A stretch of DNA of 64,000 bases from a bacterium (GCA_029945425.1 JAQSDV010000004.1:1226991-1290990); one strand, 5' to 3'. Positions 18,035 to 27,067 are shown, numbered from the stretch's first letter. Notes: a model not told the origin generated them from the letters alone. Translations and numbers: made by a program.

Positions 18035-18742
18035 ATGGCGTCATCCGGAAAAATCGTGATCTCGGTCGACGGCCCCGCCGCCAGTGGTAAAGGCACGCTC
18101 GCCAAGGCGCTCGCCGCCAAGCTCGGTTTCGCCTATCTTGATACCGGTGCGCTCTACCGCGCGGTTGCACTTGCAACGATTGAAAGCGGCGGCGACCCTG
18201 CCAATTTCGACGACGTCAAAAAAGTGATCGATAACGTCACGCATCATGTAACGCCCGAAACGCTCATCAACCCGAAGCTCCGCACGCCCGCAGTCGCCGC
18301 GGGTGCCGCCAAGGTTGCGGCCTATCCCGATGTGCGCCATGCCGTGCGTGATTATCAGATCGAATTCGCCAATAACCCGCCGGGCGGTGCGCCCGGCGCC
18401 GTGCTGGATGGCCGCGATATCGGCACGGTCGTCTGCCCTGATGCGGATGTGAAATTGTATGTGACAGCATCCGCCGAAGAACGCGCGCGCCGGCGTTTCG
18501 AGGAATTGAAGCTGAAGGAACCGTCGACCACCTATGAAACGGTGTTGAACGACGTCAACGCCCGCGACCATGCCGATATGAACCGCGCGATTTCGCCGCT
18601 GAAACCGGCGCTGGACGCGCATATTCTCGACACGACATTGCTGGACCGCGCAGGCGCGCTGGATGCGGCAGTCAAAATTTTCCAGTCAAAATTTCCGTCC
18701 GATGCGGAGAAGCCTGCCAAGGCAAAATCCCCGCGCCCCTAA
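18035..18742 (+). CDS. cmk: Cytidylate kinase
   Basis: The 235-residue enzyme phosphorylates CMP and dCMP with ATP. It shows the P-loop GPAASGKGTLAK near residue 13, the LDTGALYRAVAL segment, the DGRDIGTVVCPDADVK core and the RxxARRRFEEL lid region. AGGGGAAACATC precedes the ATG. In many proteobacteria rpsA follows cmk. Here the next gene is an SDR on the opposite strand, with the two genes overlapping by 4 bp at their ends. Confidence 0.95.
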   Translation: MASSGKIVISVDGPAASGKGTLAKALAAKLGFAYLDTGALYRAVALATIESGGDPANFDDVKKVIDNVTHHVTPETLINPKLRTPAVAAGAAKVAAYPDVRHAVRDYQIEFANNPPGGAPGAVLDGRDIGTVVCPDADVKLYVTASAEERARRRFEELKLKEPSTTYETVLNDVNARDHADMNRAISPLKPALDAHILDTTLLDRAGALDAAVKIFQSKFPSDAEKPAKAKSPRP

Positions 18743-19707
18743 TACCCGCCAATCACCGGCAGGATTTCGCCCGTGATATAGCTGGAGCATTGGGCGGAGG
18801 CGAGGAAGACGTAAGAGGGGGATAATTCCTCCGGCTGCGCGGGGCGCTTCATCGGCGTGTCCGCGCCAAATTTCGCAACATCCGCCGCTTCCTTGTCCGA
18901 CGGGTTCAGCGGCGTCCAGACAGGCCCCGGCGCAACCGCATTCACGCGGATACCCTTGCCGATCAGGTTGCCGGCCAGCGAGCGGGTGAAGGCATGAATG
19001 CCGCCTTTGGTCGTCGAATAATCCAGCAGATGCTTGCTGCCATGCAATCCCGTCGCCGAACCGGTATTGATGATGGCCGAGCCGCGTTCCATGAACGGAA
19101 TCGCCGCCTGCGCCATGAAGAAGTAACCGTATAGGTTCGTCTTGATCGTCTCGTCAAAATGTTCTTCGGTCAGGTCGGCAATATCTTTGGTATGCACCTG
19201 AAACGCGGCATTATTGACCAGCACATCGACGCGGCCAAAGGTATCGACGGCTTTCTGCACCGCTTTTTCGCAAAACGCGCGCTTGCGCACATCGCCTGCG
19301 ATGACGATGCATTTGCGTCCTTCGGCCTCGACTTTCTTCTTGGTCAGGGCAGCGTCTTCATGCTCCGCCAGATGCATCAACACGATATCCGCGCCTTCGC
19401 GCGCGAACATCACGGCGACGGCGCGACCGATGCCGGAATCTCCACCGGTGATGATGGCGACTTTATCCTGCAGCTTGCGGGAGCCGAGGTAATAGGGCGC
19501 GTCATACATCGGCGCGTGGCGTACATCCGTCTCCAGCCCCGGTTTGGGCAGATGCTGTTTGGGGAAGGGCGGCACAGGATATTCGCGCGCGCCTGCCTGC
19601 ATCGGGGCGGGTTCGGCATCGGATTTGCGGTCGGCGCGTGCCACTTGTTTTTGGACAGTACGCTGCTTGGCGGCAGTTTTTGCCGCAGTTTTTTTGGTTT
19701 TTTTCAT
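18739..19707 (-). CDS. SDR family oxidoreductase (YghA/YhdF-like) with Lys/Ala-rich N-terminus
   Basis: The 322-residue NAD(P)-dependent dehydrogenase begins with about 30 residues rich in Lys and Ala (KKTKKTAAKTAAKQ) and then a proline-rich linker. The Rossmann fold starts near residue 75, with glycine motif TGGDSGIG and NNAAFQ. The catalytic Ser (INTGSATG), Tyr and Lys (YSTTK) follow. The PPFPKQHLPKPG extension and C-terminal SSYITGEILPVIGGY match the general-stress branch of SDRs found in many soil and water bacteria. Substrate is unknown. The basic tail could bind nucleic acid or membrane, but this is a guess. Confidence 0.85.
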   Translation of the reverse strand: MKKTKKTAAKTAAKQRTVQKQVARADRKSDAEPAPMQAGAREYPVPPFPKQHLPKPGLETDVRHAPMYDAPYYLGSRKLQDKVAIITGGDSGIGRAVAVMFAREGADIVLMHLAEHEDAALTKKKVEAEGRKCIVIAGDVRKRAFCEKAVQKAVDTFGRVDVLVNNAAFQVHTKDIADLTEEHFDETIKTNLYGYFFMAQAAIPFMERGSAIINTGSATGLHGSKHLLDYSTTKGGIHAFTRSLAGNLIGKGIRVNAVAPGPVWTPLNPSDKEAADVAKFGADTPMKRPAQPEELSPSYVFLASAQCSSYITGEILPVIGGY

Positions 19708-19713
19708 GGCAGG

Positions 19714-19998
<285 letters not shown>

Positions 19999-21447
19999 TC
20001 ACTTTTTTGCTTTTGGTATCTGGGGGTTATGCCAGATATGCAGCACGGCGTAACTGCGCCATGGCCGCCATTTTTCCGACATTTTATCGGCTTCCTTCGC
20101 CGATACGCCGCCCAGATTGTTCAGCACCCCGATATCCCCCGTCGGAAACGCGTCCGGCCAGCGCAGCGCGCGCATGGCGATGTAATGGGCTGTCCACGGG
20201 CCGATGCCGGGAATATCGTCCAGCTTCTGTATGGCCGCATCGGGGTTCACCCCCGGCTCCAGCACCAATGCGCCGGACGCAAAGCCGGATGCCAGCGCAA
20301 GGATGCTCCGTGCGCGCGCGCCATTGATGCCAAGTCGCGCAATATCGCCCTCCGCCAGTTTCGCAACCGCGGCGGGCAGGGGGGCGAGATAGTTCAGTTC
20401 GGGGAACGGCGTCTTGAATTTTTCGCCAAAGCCTTCGATAAACCGGCCGCCCAGCGTGGTTGCCGCCTTGACGCTGACCTGCTGACCCAATATCGCCCGC
20501 ACGGTCAGTTCAAACACATCGAATGCGCCCGGCACGCGCTGGCCGGGATTGCGTTTCACCATTTTGCCAATCGTCTTGTCGCCCGCAAAATAGGCGGCGA
20601 TCACGTCGGGGCGCGCGCCAAGGTCGAATAAATTCTTTAGCCGCGCCAGCAGCATCGGCAATACCGGTAGCAGCGCATGTGAAAACTCGACAGTTAGCGC
20701 CGATTTTTCCGGCGCATGGCCGACCCGCACCCAGCCCTTGTATTTACCCAGTCGCACGGTGCGCAGGTAATGCCCGTCCACCATCGCCTCCGCCCCCTTC
20801 AGCGCCCGTGCGCCAAGAAAGGCGAGTATCCCGTCCCAGTCATAGGGCGGGCGGTAGGAGAGCAGAAGCGTCGATGATTCCCCCGTCAGTATATTTTCGT
20901 CTGCGACCTGCTTGCGCAGGCGCGAGGGCGTCATCCGGTATCGCTTCAGGAAGGCGTCATTGAACCGCCGCAGGCTGTTGAAGCCGCTGGCATAGGCGAC
21001 CTCCGTGACGGGCAGGGCGGTTTCGGTCATCAACTGTTTTGCCAGCAGCAATCGTCGCGACTGTATCAGTTCGATCGGCGATACGCCCATTTCCGCACGG
21101 ATGATGCGGCGGATCTGGCGGCTGCTGAGGTCGAACTGCTGGGCGATATCCTCGATCCCCATATCTTCCTCCAACCGCGCCGCTATCAGCTGCGCAATGC
21201 GGGGCGCATCATCGACAGGGGCATAGCCGGGGGCGAGTTCAGGACGGCAGCGCAGGCAGGGACGGAAACCACCCGACTCCGCGCTTTGCGCATTGGCGAA
21301 AAATTTGCAGTTTGCGGCTTTGGGCGTCTTTGCCGTGCAGACGGGGCGGCAGTAAATACCGGTCGAAGTCACGCCCACGAAAAACACCCCGTCAAAACGG
21401 GCGTCACGGGCGGCGAATGCGCTGTAATAATTTAAGGACGTGTCCAT
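19999..21447 (-). CDS. Ada-AlkA fusion: methyl-sensing regulator and 3-methyladenine glycosylase
   Basis: The 482-residue two-function protein has an N-terminal Ada-type zinc domain with Cys33, Cys37, Cys64 and Cys67 (GIYCRPVC ... PCLRCRPE). An AraC-type helix-turn-helix follows (about 75-180). Then come an AlkA N-terminal domain and the HhH-GPD glycosylase fold, with hairpin LDDIPGIGPWTAHYIAMR and the catalytic Asp in FPTGDIGV. It would sense phosphotriester methylation, activate repair genes and excise alkylated bases. The Ogt-type methyltransferase domain of E. coli Ada is missing, but a separate ogt gene lies at 28.1 kb. Start taken at 21447 (MDTSLNYYSAF). No convincing Shine-Dalgarno is visible. 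Confidence 0.92.
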   Translation of the reverse strand: MDTSLNYYSAFAARDARFDGVFFVGVTSTGIYCRPVCTAKTPKAANCKFFANAQSAESGGFRPCLRCRPELAPGYAPVDDAPRIAQLIAARLEEDMGIEDIAQQFDLSSRQIRRIIRAEMGVSPIELIQSRRLLLAKQLMTETALPVTEVAYASGFNSLRRFNDAFLKRYRMTPSRLRKQVADENILTGESSTLLLSYRPPYDWDGILAFLGARALKGAEAMVDGHYLRTVRLGKYKGWVRVGHAPEKSALTVEFSHALLPVLPMLLARLKNLFDLGARPDVIAAYFAGDKTIGKMVKRNPGQRVPGAFDVFELTVRAILGQQVSVKAATTLGGRFIEGFGEKFKTPFPELNYLAPLPAAVAKLAEGDIARLGINGARARSILALASGFASGALVLEPGVNPDAAIQKLDDIPGIGPWTAHYIAMRALRWPDAFPTGDIGVLNNLGGVSAKEADKMSEKWRPWRSYAVLHIWHNPQIPKAKK

Positions 21448-21616
21448 TGGCAGACGATATAGTACGCTGAGGCCACCCCGCCAGCCGTTTCCGGACACGG
21501 GAACAGCTGTGTTAAAATCTTACCCGTTGATTTTGCTAGGAATTAAATTCAGGGAAGGGTTTTACCGTTTCATACGTTATATAAGCGTCCGTATTTTTTC
21601 AAAAGGCGACACAAAT

Positions 21617-23302
21617 ATGAAAAAAATTACCCTCCTCAGCTCCGCGCTCCTGATTTTCCTTATGACAGCCGCCCCCATGGCGCAAGCGCAGGAAGTGACC
21701 GATCCCGCCGCTGCCGAAGCCGAAGCCCCGCCGTTGAGCAAACGCGAACAGCGCGAGCAGGAGCAGGCCGCCCGCAAGGCCGAACGTGCCGCCCAGCAGG
21801 ACCAGCAGCAGCAACAAGCCCAGCAGCGCCAGCAGGAACGCGCAACGGAGCAGCAGTCTCAGGCCGCCGAGCGCGCCGAAAAACAGCAACAGCAAGAACA
21901 GCAGCGCCAGCAGGAACGCGCGGCGGAGCAACAATCGCAGGCCGCCCAACGTGCCGAAAAACAGCAACAGCAAGAAGAGCAAAAAGAAGCTGCCGCCCAG
22001 CAACGCGAGCAAGAGGCCGCGGCCCAGAAGCAGGAAGCGCAGCAGCGCGCGGCGGAGCAGCGTGCAGAGCGCGAACAGCAGGATGCGCAGCGTGATTCCG
22101 AACGCGCCGCCCGCCAGCAGCAGGAAAAAGCGGAAGCGGATTCCAAACGTGCGGAGCGCGAAGCGCAAGACAACCAGCGCGAAGCCGAGCAGAACAAGCG
22201 CCAGCAGGAACGTGCCGCCCAGCAGGCGGAGCAGTCTGAAAAGGCCCGCGTGAGCGCCGAGCAGGCGAAAGCCGAGCGCGACTCCCGCCAGCAACAGCGC
22301 GCGACCGAACAGGCGAATGAGCGCAACCAAAGACAAGCCGATAAAGACAAGGCCGATGCCGAGCAGGAAGCAGCGCGCAAGACCCGTGCTGCAGCGCAAG
22401 CCGAGCAGGCCGAGAAAAACCGCGCCGCCGAAGCCGAAGCGGAAAAGCAGGGCGCGCTGCGCCGTGAATCCCGCGATCAGGCCCGCGAAGACAAGCGCGA
22501 CGCCAAGGATGCGGAAAAACAGCAGCGTCAGGACCTGCGTGCGGCCGAGCGTGCCGAAGCGCAGGAAAAAGCCCGTGCCATGGCCAATGACCGTCAGGCG
22601 CAGGCGAAAATCAACGCCGAGAAACGCGAAGCGCAACGCCAGCAGGCAGAAGACCGCCGCATGGAACAGCAGGCGCAGGAACGTGCCAGCCGCATTTCCC
22701 GCGAACAGCAAACCCAGCGCATCGATGCCGAACGCCGCCGCGAGGCAGAATACCGCCAGCGTCTGGCATCACAGCAGGCGGCGTATGAACGCCAGCTGTC
22801 AAGCCTGCGCCAGCAGAACCGCGCGTATGAATACCGCCGCCAGCAGGATTATCTGGCCCGCCTGCGCGCGCAGCAGAACCAGTACCGCAACACCAACAAC
22901 CGTTATAACTACTATAACGACCCCTATTACTACACCGCCAACAACTACCGCTATCAGCGCGACGGCCGCTCTTACCAGACCAACGTCTATGGCGCGCGCC
23001 TGCTGAAACAGGCGGTCAACCAGGGCTATGCGGAAGGCTTCCGCTCCGGCCGCGCCGACCGCATGGACCGCTGGAAATACGACTACTGGAATGCCTATGC
23101 CTATCAGGACGCGAATATGGGCTATAAAGGCTACTATGTGAAGCAAAGCGAATATAACTACTATTTCCGCCAGGGCTTCCAGAAGGGCTATCGCGACGGC
23201 TATTACAACCGCTACCAGTATGGCCGGTATGACGAGGACAACAACGATTACAACATCTGGTCCAGCGTGCTTGGCTCGATCCTCGGCCTGCAGCAGAACT
23301 AA
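21617..23302 (+). CDS. Secreted Gln/Glu/Arg/Ala-rich coiled-coil protein with Tyr-rich C-terminus
   Basis: The 561-residue protein has a signal peptide (MKKITLLSSALLIFL to about residue 24, AQA/QEV). Residues about 40-430 are almost entirely Q, E, R, A, K and D and should form a very long alpha-helical coiled coil. A 26-residue unit is tandemly duplicated near residues 70-121. The last 130 residues change character: Tyr/Asn-rich, with repeated GFxxGRxDR/GFQKGYRDGY sequences. A periplasmic or envelope-spanning structural role is plausible, but I know no assigned function. The frame is open upstream to 21440, but the start at 21617 begins a perfect signal peptide. Its base composition also leaves long open frames on the other strand. 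Confidence 0.8.
   Translation: MKKITLLSSALLIFLMTAAPMAQAQEVTDPAAAEAEAPPLSKREQREQEQAARKAERAAQQDQQQQQAQQRQQERATEQQSQAAERAEKQQQQEQQRQQERAAEQQSQAAQRAEKQQQQEEQKEAAAQQREQEAAAQKQEAQQRAAEQRAEREQQDAQRDSERAARQQQEKAEADSKRAEREAQDNQREAEQNKRQQERAAQQAEQSEKARVSAEQAKAERDSRQQQRATEQANERNQRQADKDKADAEQEAARKTRAAAQAEQAEKNRAAEAEAEKQGALRRESRDQAREDKRDAKDAEKQQRQDLRAAERAEAQEKARAMANDRQAQAKINAEKREAQRQQAEDRRMEQQAQERASRISREQQTQRIDAERRREAEYRQRLASQQAAYERQLSSLRQQNRAYEYRRQQDYLARLRAQQNQYRNTNNRYNYYNDPYYYTANNYRYQRDGRSYQTNVYGARLLKQAVNQGYAEGFRSGRADRMDRWKYDYWNAYAYQDANMGYKGYYVKQSEYNYYFRQGFQKGYRDGYYNRYQYGRYDEDNNDYNIWSSVLGSILGLQQN
21824..21979 (+). repeat. Two tandem 78-bp units inside the coiled-coil gene
   Basis: Units begin at 21824 and 21902 with CAGCGCCAGCAGGAACGCGC and differ at a small number of mostly third-codon positions. 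Each encodes 26 residues (RQQERA...EKQQQQE), an in-frame duplication that lengthens the coiled coil. Confidence 0.85.
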
Positions 23303-23316
23303 TAGTCTAGATCATC

Positions 23317-24576
23317 CTATGCCGTGTAGCCGGGCGCAAATTTCCGGCTGCCGGCATAGAGCATGATGCCAAGGGCCAACGCCCCCAGCACCAGAAAGCC
23401 GGATGCCATCGGGATCAGCGTGCCGTCATACAGCTGCCCGATCCATGTTCCCAACACCATCGAAATGGCCGACGACGTTGCGCCGATAATGGCCGACGCC
23501 ATGCCCGCGATATGCCCCATCGGCTCCATCGCCAGCGCGTTCAGGTTGCCGAAGACCAGCCCGAAGCAGAAAAACAGCACGGCGGCATAAGCGAGGAAGA
23601 TCGGCAGCGTTACATCGCCTAGCGACAGGTTGACCGCCATGAAAATGGCGGATGCCGCGACGATGCCGATAAAGGCGCGGATGCAGATATGGCGCATGCC
23701 GTATTTGCCGACGATTTTCGAATTCGTCATCGACGCAAGGCCAAGGCAGAGCGCAAGGCAGCCGAAATAAAAGGGGAACATCGCGCCCTGGTTAAACTTG
23801 TCCTGAAAAATCTGCTGCGACGAATTCAGGTACCCCATGAAGCTGCCGAAGCAGATCCCCATGCAGACCGTGTAGCAGAACGCCACGCGGTTGCCGACCA
23901 CTTCGCGGAAACCATGCGCGAATGACGCGGCGGTGATGGGCACGCGGCGCTCTTTCGGCAGGGTTTCTTCAAGGCGCATGTAAATCCAGCCCGCAATCAG
24001 GACGGCGTAGAAAATATACATCAGGAAAATCGCGCGCCACGGGCCAAAGGTCAGGATCAACTGGCCAAGGGCAGGGGCAATCGCCGGCACCATGATGAAA
24101 ATCATCATCACAATCGACATCACGCGGGCCATGTCGCGTCCCGCATATTTGTCGCGCACGATGGAAACGGTGGAAACATACGGGCCTGCAACGCCAAGCC
24201 CCTGAATCAGGCGGCCCGTCATCAGCACCTCGAAGCTCGGCGCGAAATAGCACAGTATGCTGCCCGCAAGATACAGCACGATGCCGCCGTACAAAACTTT
24301 CTTGCGGCCCAGCGCATCCGACAAAGGCCCCGCCACCAGCTGGCCGACGCCCATGCCGATGAAAATGCCGCCGATCAGGTATTGCGCGTGGTTGCGGTCG
24401 GCAAGGTTGAAATAATCCGCGACGATGCCCAGCGCCGGCAGCATCGCGTCGATCGAAATCGCGACGATCGACATCAGCAGCGCCATCAGCACCGCGAATT
24501 CGCGGAAGGAAACTTCGGGTTTGTTTGTGCCTGACATCGTTCTCGCCTTTTTTTCTTGTTCTGTCATCTCGGTCAT
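23317..24576 (-). CDS. Bcr/CflA family drug-resistance MFS transporter
   Basis: The 419-residue inner-membrane protein has 12 predicted transmembrane segments. The drug:H+ antiporter motifs include GPLSDALGRKKVLYGG after helix 2 and GRLIQGLGVAGPYVSTVSIVRD around helices 4-5. It probably exports a small hydrophobic compound using the proton gradient. The ATG at 24576 follows AAGGAACACCAG. It stands alone, convergent to the coiled-coil gene, with no regulator beside it. Confidence 0.88.
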   Translation of the reverse strand: MTEMTEQEKKARTMSGTNKPEVSFREFAVLMALLMSIVAISIDAMLPALGIVADYFNLADRNHAQYLIGGIFIGMGVGQLVAGPLSDALGRKKVLYGGIVLYLAGSILCYFAPSFEVLMTGRLIQGLGVAGPYVSTVSIVRDKYAGRDMARVMSIVMMIFIMVPAIAPALGQLILTFGPWRAIFLMYIFYAVLIAGWIYMRLEETLPKERRVPITAASFAHGFREVVGNRVAFCYTVCMGICFGSFMGYLNSSQQIFQDKFNQGAMFPFYFGCLALCLGLASMTNSKIVGKYGMRHICIRAFIGIVAASAIFMAVNLSLGDVTLPIFLAYAAVLFFCFGLVFGNLNALAMEPMGHIAGMASAIIGATSSAISMVLGTWIGQLYDGTLIPMASGFLVLGALALGIMLYAGSRKFAPGYTA

Positions 24577-24888
24577 CTGGTGTTCCTTATCACAGCCTTA
24601 TCATTGTTTCACATATTTCGATAAAACGCAACGTAATTCATGCGTAAATCGCAACTGTTTGATTTCCCGCGCCAATCGCGGCAAGGGTGTTGACTTATAC
24701 TCGGGAAATATATAATTTATGCTCAATAAGAGAATAACGAATCAGCGGGGCAAGGATTTCCATCCCCCTGATCCAGCAGGAAAACCGGCCAGGACGGGCA
24801 TATATACGCCGATTCACTTCACCGAAGTGCGGATATATTTGACGTTTTACCATAATCCTATTGTTCTTGTGAGCTTCAAGGAAGACCA
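24577..24888. other. Divergent intergenic region of the MFS and oxygenase genes
   Basis: About 310 bp with no gene I can support. It holds the promoter at 24690-24718 and, at 24815-24829, an inverted repeat CACTTC-ACC-GAAGTG. AT-rich, partly symmetric flanks (TATATACG on the left, GGATATAT on the right) surround that repeat, which lies in the presumed leader of the oxygenase genes and could be an operator or leader hairpin. Confidence 0.45.
24690..24718 (+). promoter_or_regulatory. Sigma-70-like promoter of the oxygenase pair
   Basis: TTGACT at 24690-24695 and TAATTT at 24713-24718 are 17 bp apart. An overlapping TATAAT at 24711-24716 would give 15 bp. The leader to the ATG at 24889 would be about 165 nt, unusually long for this window, and it contains the inverted repeat at 24815-24829. 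Confidence 0.5.
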
Positions 24889-25845
24889 ATGCAAAACGCG
24901 CTCCGCCGCACCGCTTTAACCGATACCGGCCTTTCGCATTTCGATGCGGCAAGTGCGCTGAACGCCGCGCGCCTCGCTGCACTTGTTGCCCAGTTCGCGG
25001 ATACGGGCGCGGTGCATGTCACCAATACCGGCCTTGCCAGCCGCAACGATCTGCTGCCGCTCATGACGAGCTTAGGATTTGGCGAGGACGAGCAGTTTTC
25101 GGCAGGCGGGCGCACCGCTGCGACATGGCAGACGAAATGGGCGGCGCCCGGCTTGCGGCACCTCGATTACTATCCGCCTTATTTGTACCTGCTGCCGAAT
25201 GGTGAAATCTGCTATCAGCGCGACTATCCCGAACGCGTGCTGTTTTTCTGCGAAACGCCGCCGGCCTTTGGCGGGCGCACCTTTATCCATTCGGCCAAGA
25301 AACTCGAATCCACCCTCGCGCGCCTTCCCGCAGGCCGCAAGCTGATTGATAAAGCCGTTGAACACGGCTTGATGATCGAAACCGGATTTATCGACCGCAA
25401 CCATCCGCTGAAGGCGCAGAATTATTTCCAGTCATGGCAGGAAAGATTTGGCAGCGACGACCGCGATGTGGCGCTTGGCCTCGCGCAAAACCTGACCCGC
25501 GAATACGACGCCTGTTGGTGGGTCGAAGATCAGGGTTATCCGGTATTGATGACACGCATCATTCTGCCGGGTTTCGTGGACGGCAACATGCGTTTCCCCC
25601 GCATCGCCGCCGATGGTCCGATGCTGAAAAACGGTTTCCGCCGCTTTCCCTTCGGCAATGGCGTCGAAATGACGACGGCTGAAAAAGACCTGCTGAGAAA
25701 CGCCTATACCGCGACACGCGAAGGTTATGCGTGGCGGCAGGGCGATTTTATTCTGATGGACAATATCCGCTATGCCCATTCACGCGAAGCCTTCGCCGGC
25801 CCGCGTGAAGTATTGGTCGGCATGGCCGGACTGAAACAATTATAA
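24889..25845 (+). CDS. TauD/TfdA-like Fe(II)/2-oxoglutarate oxygenase, apparently missing one iron ligand
   Basis: The 318-residue protein resembles the SyrP/TfdA branch of non-haem iron oxygenases. Recognisable parts are PERVLFFCETPPAFGGRTF and the C-terminal GDFILMDNIRYAHSREAF with the distal His297 and the Arg that binds 2-oxoglutarate. In the tandem paralogue the first iron motif reads LLPHNEILYQ. Here the aligned sequence is LLPNGEICYQ, so Asn104 stands where the ligand His is expected. An HLD triplet at 91-93 lies 13 residues earlier and might substitute. Either the protein is inactive, has altered chemistry, or uses that upstream motif. Substrate is unknown. The second copy starts 25 bp later. 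Confidence 0.78.
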   Translation: MQNALRRTALTDTGLSHFDAASALNAARLAALVAQFADTGAVHVTNTGLASRNDLLPLMTSLGFGEDEQFSAGGRTAATWQTKWAAPGLRHLDYYPPYLYLLPNGEICYQRDYPERVLFFCETPPAFGGRTFIHSAKKLESTLARLPAGRKLIDKAVEHGLMIETGFIDRNHPLKAQNYFQSWQERFGSDDRDVALGLAQNLTREYDACWWVEDQGYPVLMTRIILPGFVDGNMRFPRIAADGPMLKNGFRRFPFGNGVEMTTAEKDLLRNAYTATREGYAWRQGDFILMDNIRYAHSREAFAGPREVLVGMAGLKQL

Positions 25846-25870
25846 AAAACGTAATAAAGGAATGTGAACC

Positions 25871-27004
25871 ATGACCGCCCCCGATTCCGCTCTCCGCCTC
25901 GTTGATGCCGAACCTGCACTCGATATGTCGCTGGTTGCCAATGCGACGGAAAACGAACGTTACCGCATGCCGGATAATGAAACCCAGTGGGCGGATGAAT
26001 TGCCGGTCAATGTGTTCGATGCCGAAGGCGCATTGACGCCGGAGAAAATGGCCGCCATCAAACTGCGCTTCGCCACGCTCGGCACGCTGCAGGTCATCAA
26101 TACGGGCATCCGCGCGGCGGAACAGAACGATGTGCCGATACCGATACTGGAGGGCTTGGGTTTCGGCGAAGATGAACAGTTCAAATGGGGCGGGCTCACC
26201 TCCGGCCGCACGAACCTGAAATATATTTCCAAATGCATGCGCGAAACGGATGATTACCCGAAACACCTGTTCCTGCTGCCGCATAACGAAATCCTGTACC
26301 AGCGTTTCATGCCCGAACGCCTGCTGTTTTTCTGCAGCCGCACGAATGAACGCGGATCAAACGGCGAAGGGCAGGGCGGGCGCACCTTTGCGCATTGCGC
26401 GAAAAAAACGGAAAGCTATATCGCGCAATTCGCGGTCGGCCGCGCGCTGCTGGCGCGCATGAAGGAATTCGGCTTCACGATCGAAACCGGCTTCCTCGAC
26501 GAAAACCATCCGGACAAATCGAAAAACTATTTCCGTTCGTGGCAGGACCGTTTCGGCACCAATGACCGCGCCGAAGCGATGAAGGTTTGCGCCGAATCCA
26601 CCCACCAGTTCGACGAAGGTTTCTGGATGGAAGAACCCGTGACCGCAGCAGACGGATCATCCGTGCCCACGCTGATGACGCGCATCACCATTCCCGCCTA
26701 CAAAACGGACGCGCGCGACGGGCAAAGCTATATGCTGTTCCCGCGCGTCGCGCTGGATGGCCCGCGCGCGCATAACGGCCACCGCCGCTTCCTGATCGGC
26801 GACGGTGCGGAACTGACGCCGGAAGAAACCGTCATCCTGCTGCAGGCCTTCATGGCCAGCCGCGAAGGCCGCTATTACAGCGAAGGCGATATCCTGCTGG
26901 TCGACAACATCCGCTACGGTCATTCCCGTGAATCATACGCGGGCAGCCGCAAGATCTATGCATCGATGGCGGGGATGTTCTGGACCGACGACGCAGTCGT
27001 GTAG
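25871..27004 (+). CDS. TauD/TfdA-like Fe(II)/2-oxoglutarate oxygenase
   Basis: The 377-residue paralogue of the preceding gene is probably co-transcribed with it. It has an N-terminal extension of about 45 residues, a complete apparent iron triad (His138 and Glu140 in LLPHNEILYQ, His351 in DNIRYGHSRESY) and a C-terminal arginine (AGSRKI) for 2-oxoglutarate. The block NERGSNGEGQGGRT is a short insertion relative to copy 1. Such enzymes hydroxylate or otherwise oxidise small molecules or carrier-bound amino acids. No biosynthetic neighbours reveal the substrate. AAAGGAATGTGAACC precedes the ATG. A terminator follows. Confidence 0.82.
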   Translation: MTAPDSALRLVDAEPALDMSLVANATENERYRMPDNETQWADELPVNVFDAEGALTPEKMAAIKLRFATLGTLQVINTGIRAAEQNDVPIPILEGLGFGEDEQFKWGGLTSGRTNLKYISKCMRETDDYPKHLFLLPHNEILYQRFMPERLLFFCSRTNERGSNGEGQGGRTFAHCAKKTESYIAQFAVGRALLARMKEFGFTIETGFLDENHPDKSKNYFRSWQDRFGTNDRAEAMKVCAESTHQFDEGFWMEEPVTAADGSSVPTLMTRITIPAYKTDARDGQSYMLFPRVALDGPRAHNGHRRFLIGDGAELTPEETVILLQAFMASREGRYYSEGDILLVDNIRYGHSRESYAGSRKIYASMAGMFWTDDAVV

Positions 27005-27028
27005 AATCATTGCTGTATGCTGAAACAC

Positions 27029-27067
27029 AATCCGGCGCTGGTCCTGTGACCGCGCCGGATTTTTGTT
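27029..27067 (+). terminator. Intrinsic terminator of the oxygenase operon
   Basis: AATCCGGCGC pairs with GCGCCGGATT around a roughly 12-nt loop and runs into TTTTTG TTTTTT. It starts 25 bp after the second oxygenase stop. Confidence 0.8.

Noticed and set aside
21599..22711. A 370-codon Leu/Phe-rich open frame antisense to the coiled-coil gene
   Set aside because: It mirrors CAG/GAG-rich codons read backwards as CTG/CTC, lacks a ribosome-binding site, and the sense strand has a clean signal peptide.
24695..24982. A 95-codon minus-strand frame over the oxygenase leader
   Set aside because: It overlaps the promoter and the first codons of the oxygenase gene and has unnatural composition.
24889..27004. 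A halogenase interpretation of the oxygenase pair
   Set aside because: Fe/2OG halogenases replace the Asp/Glu of the HxD/E motif by Ala/Gly; here Glu is kept and His is changed.
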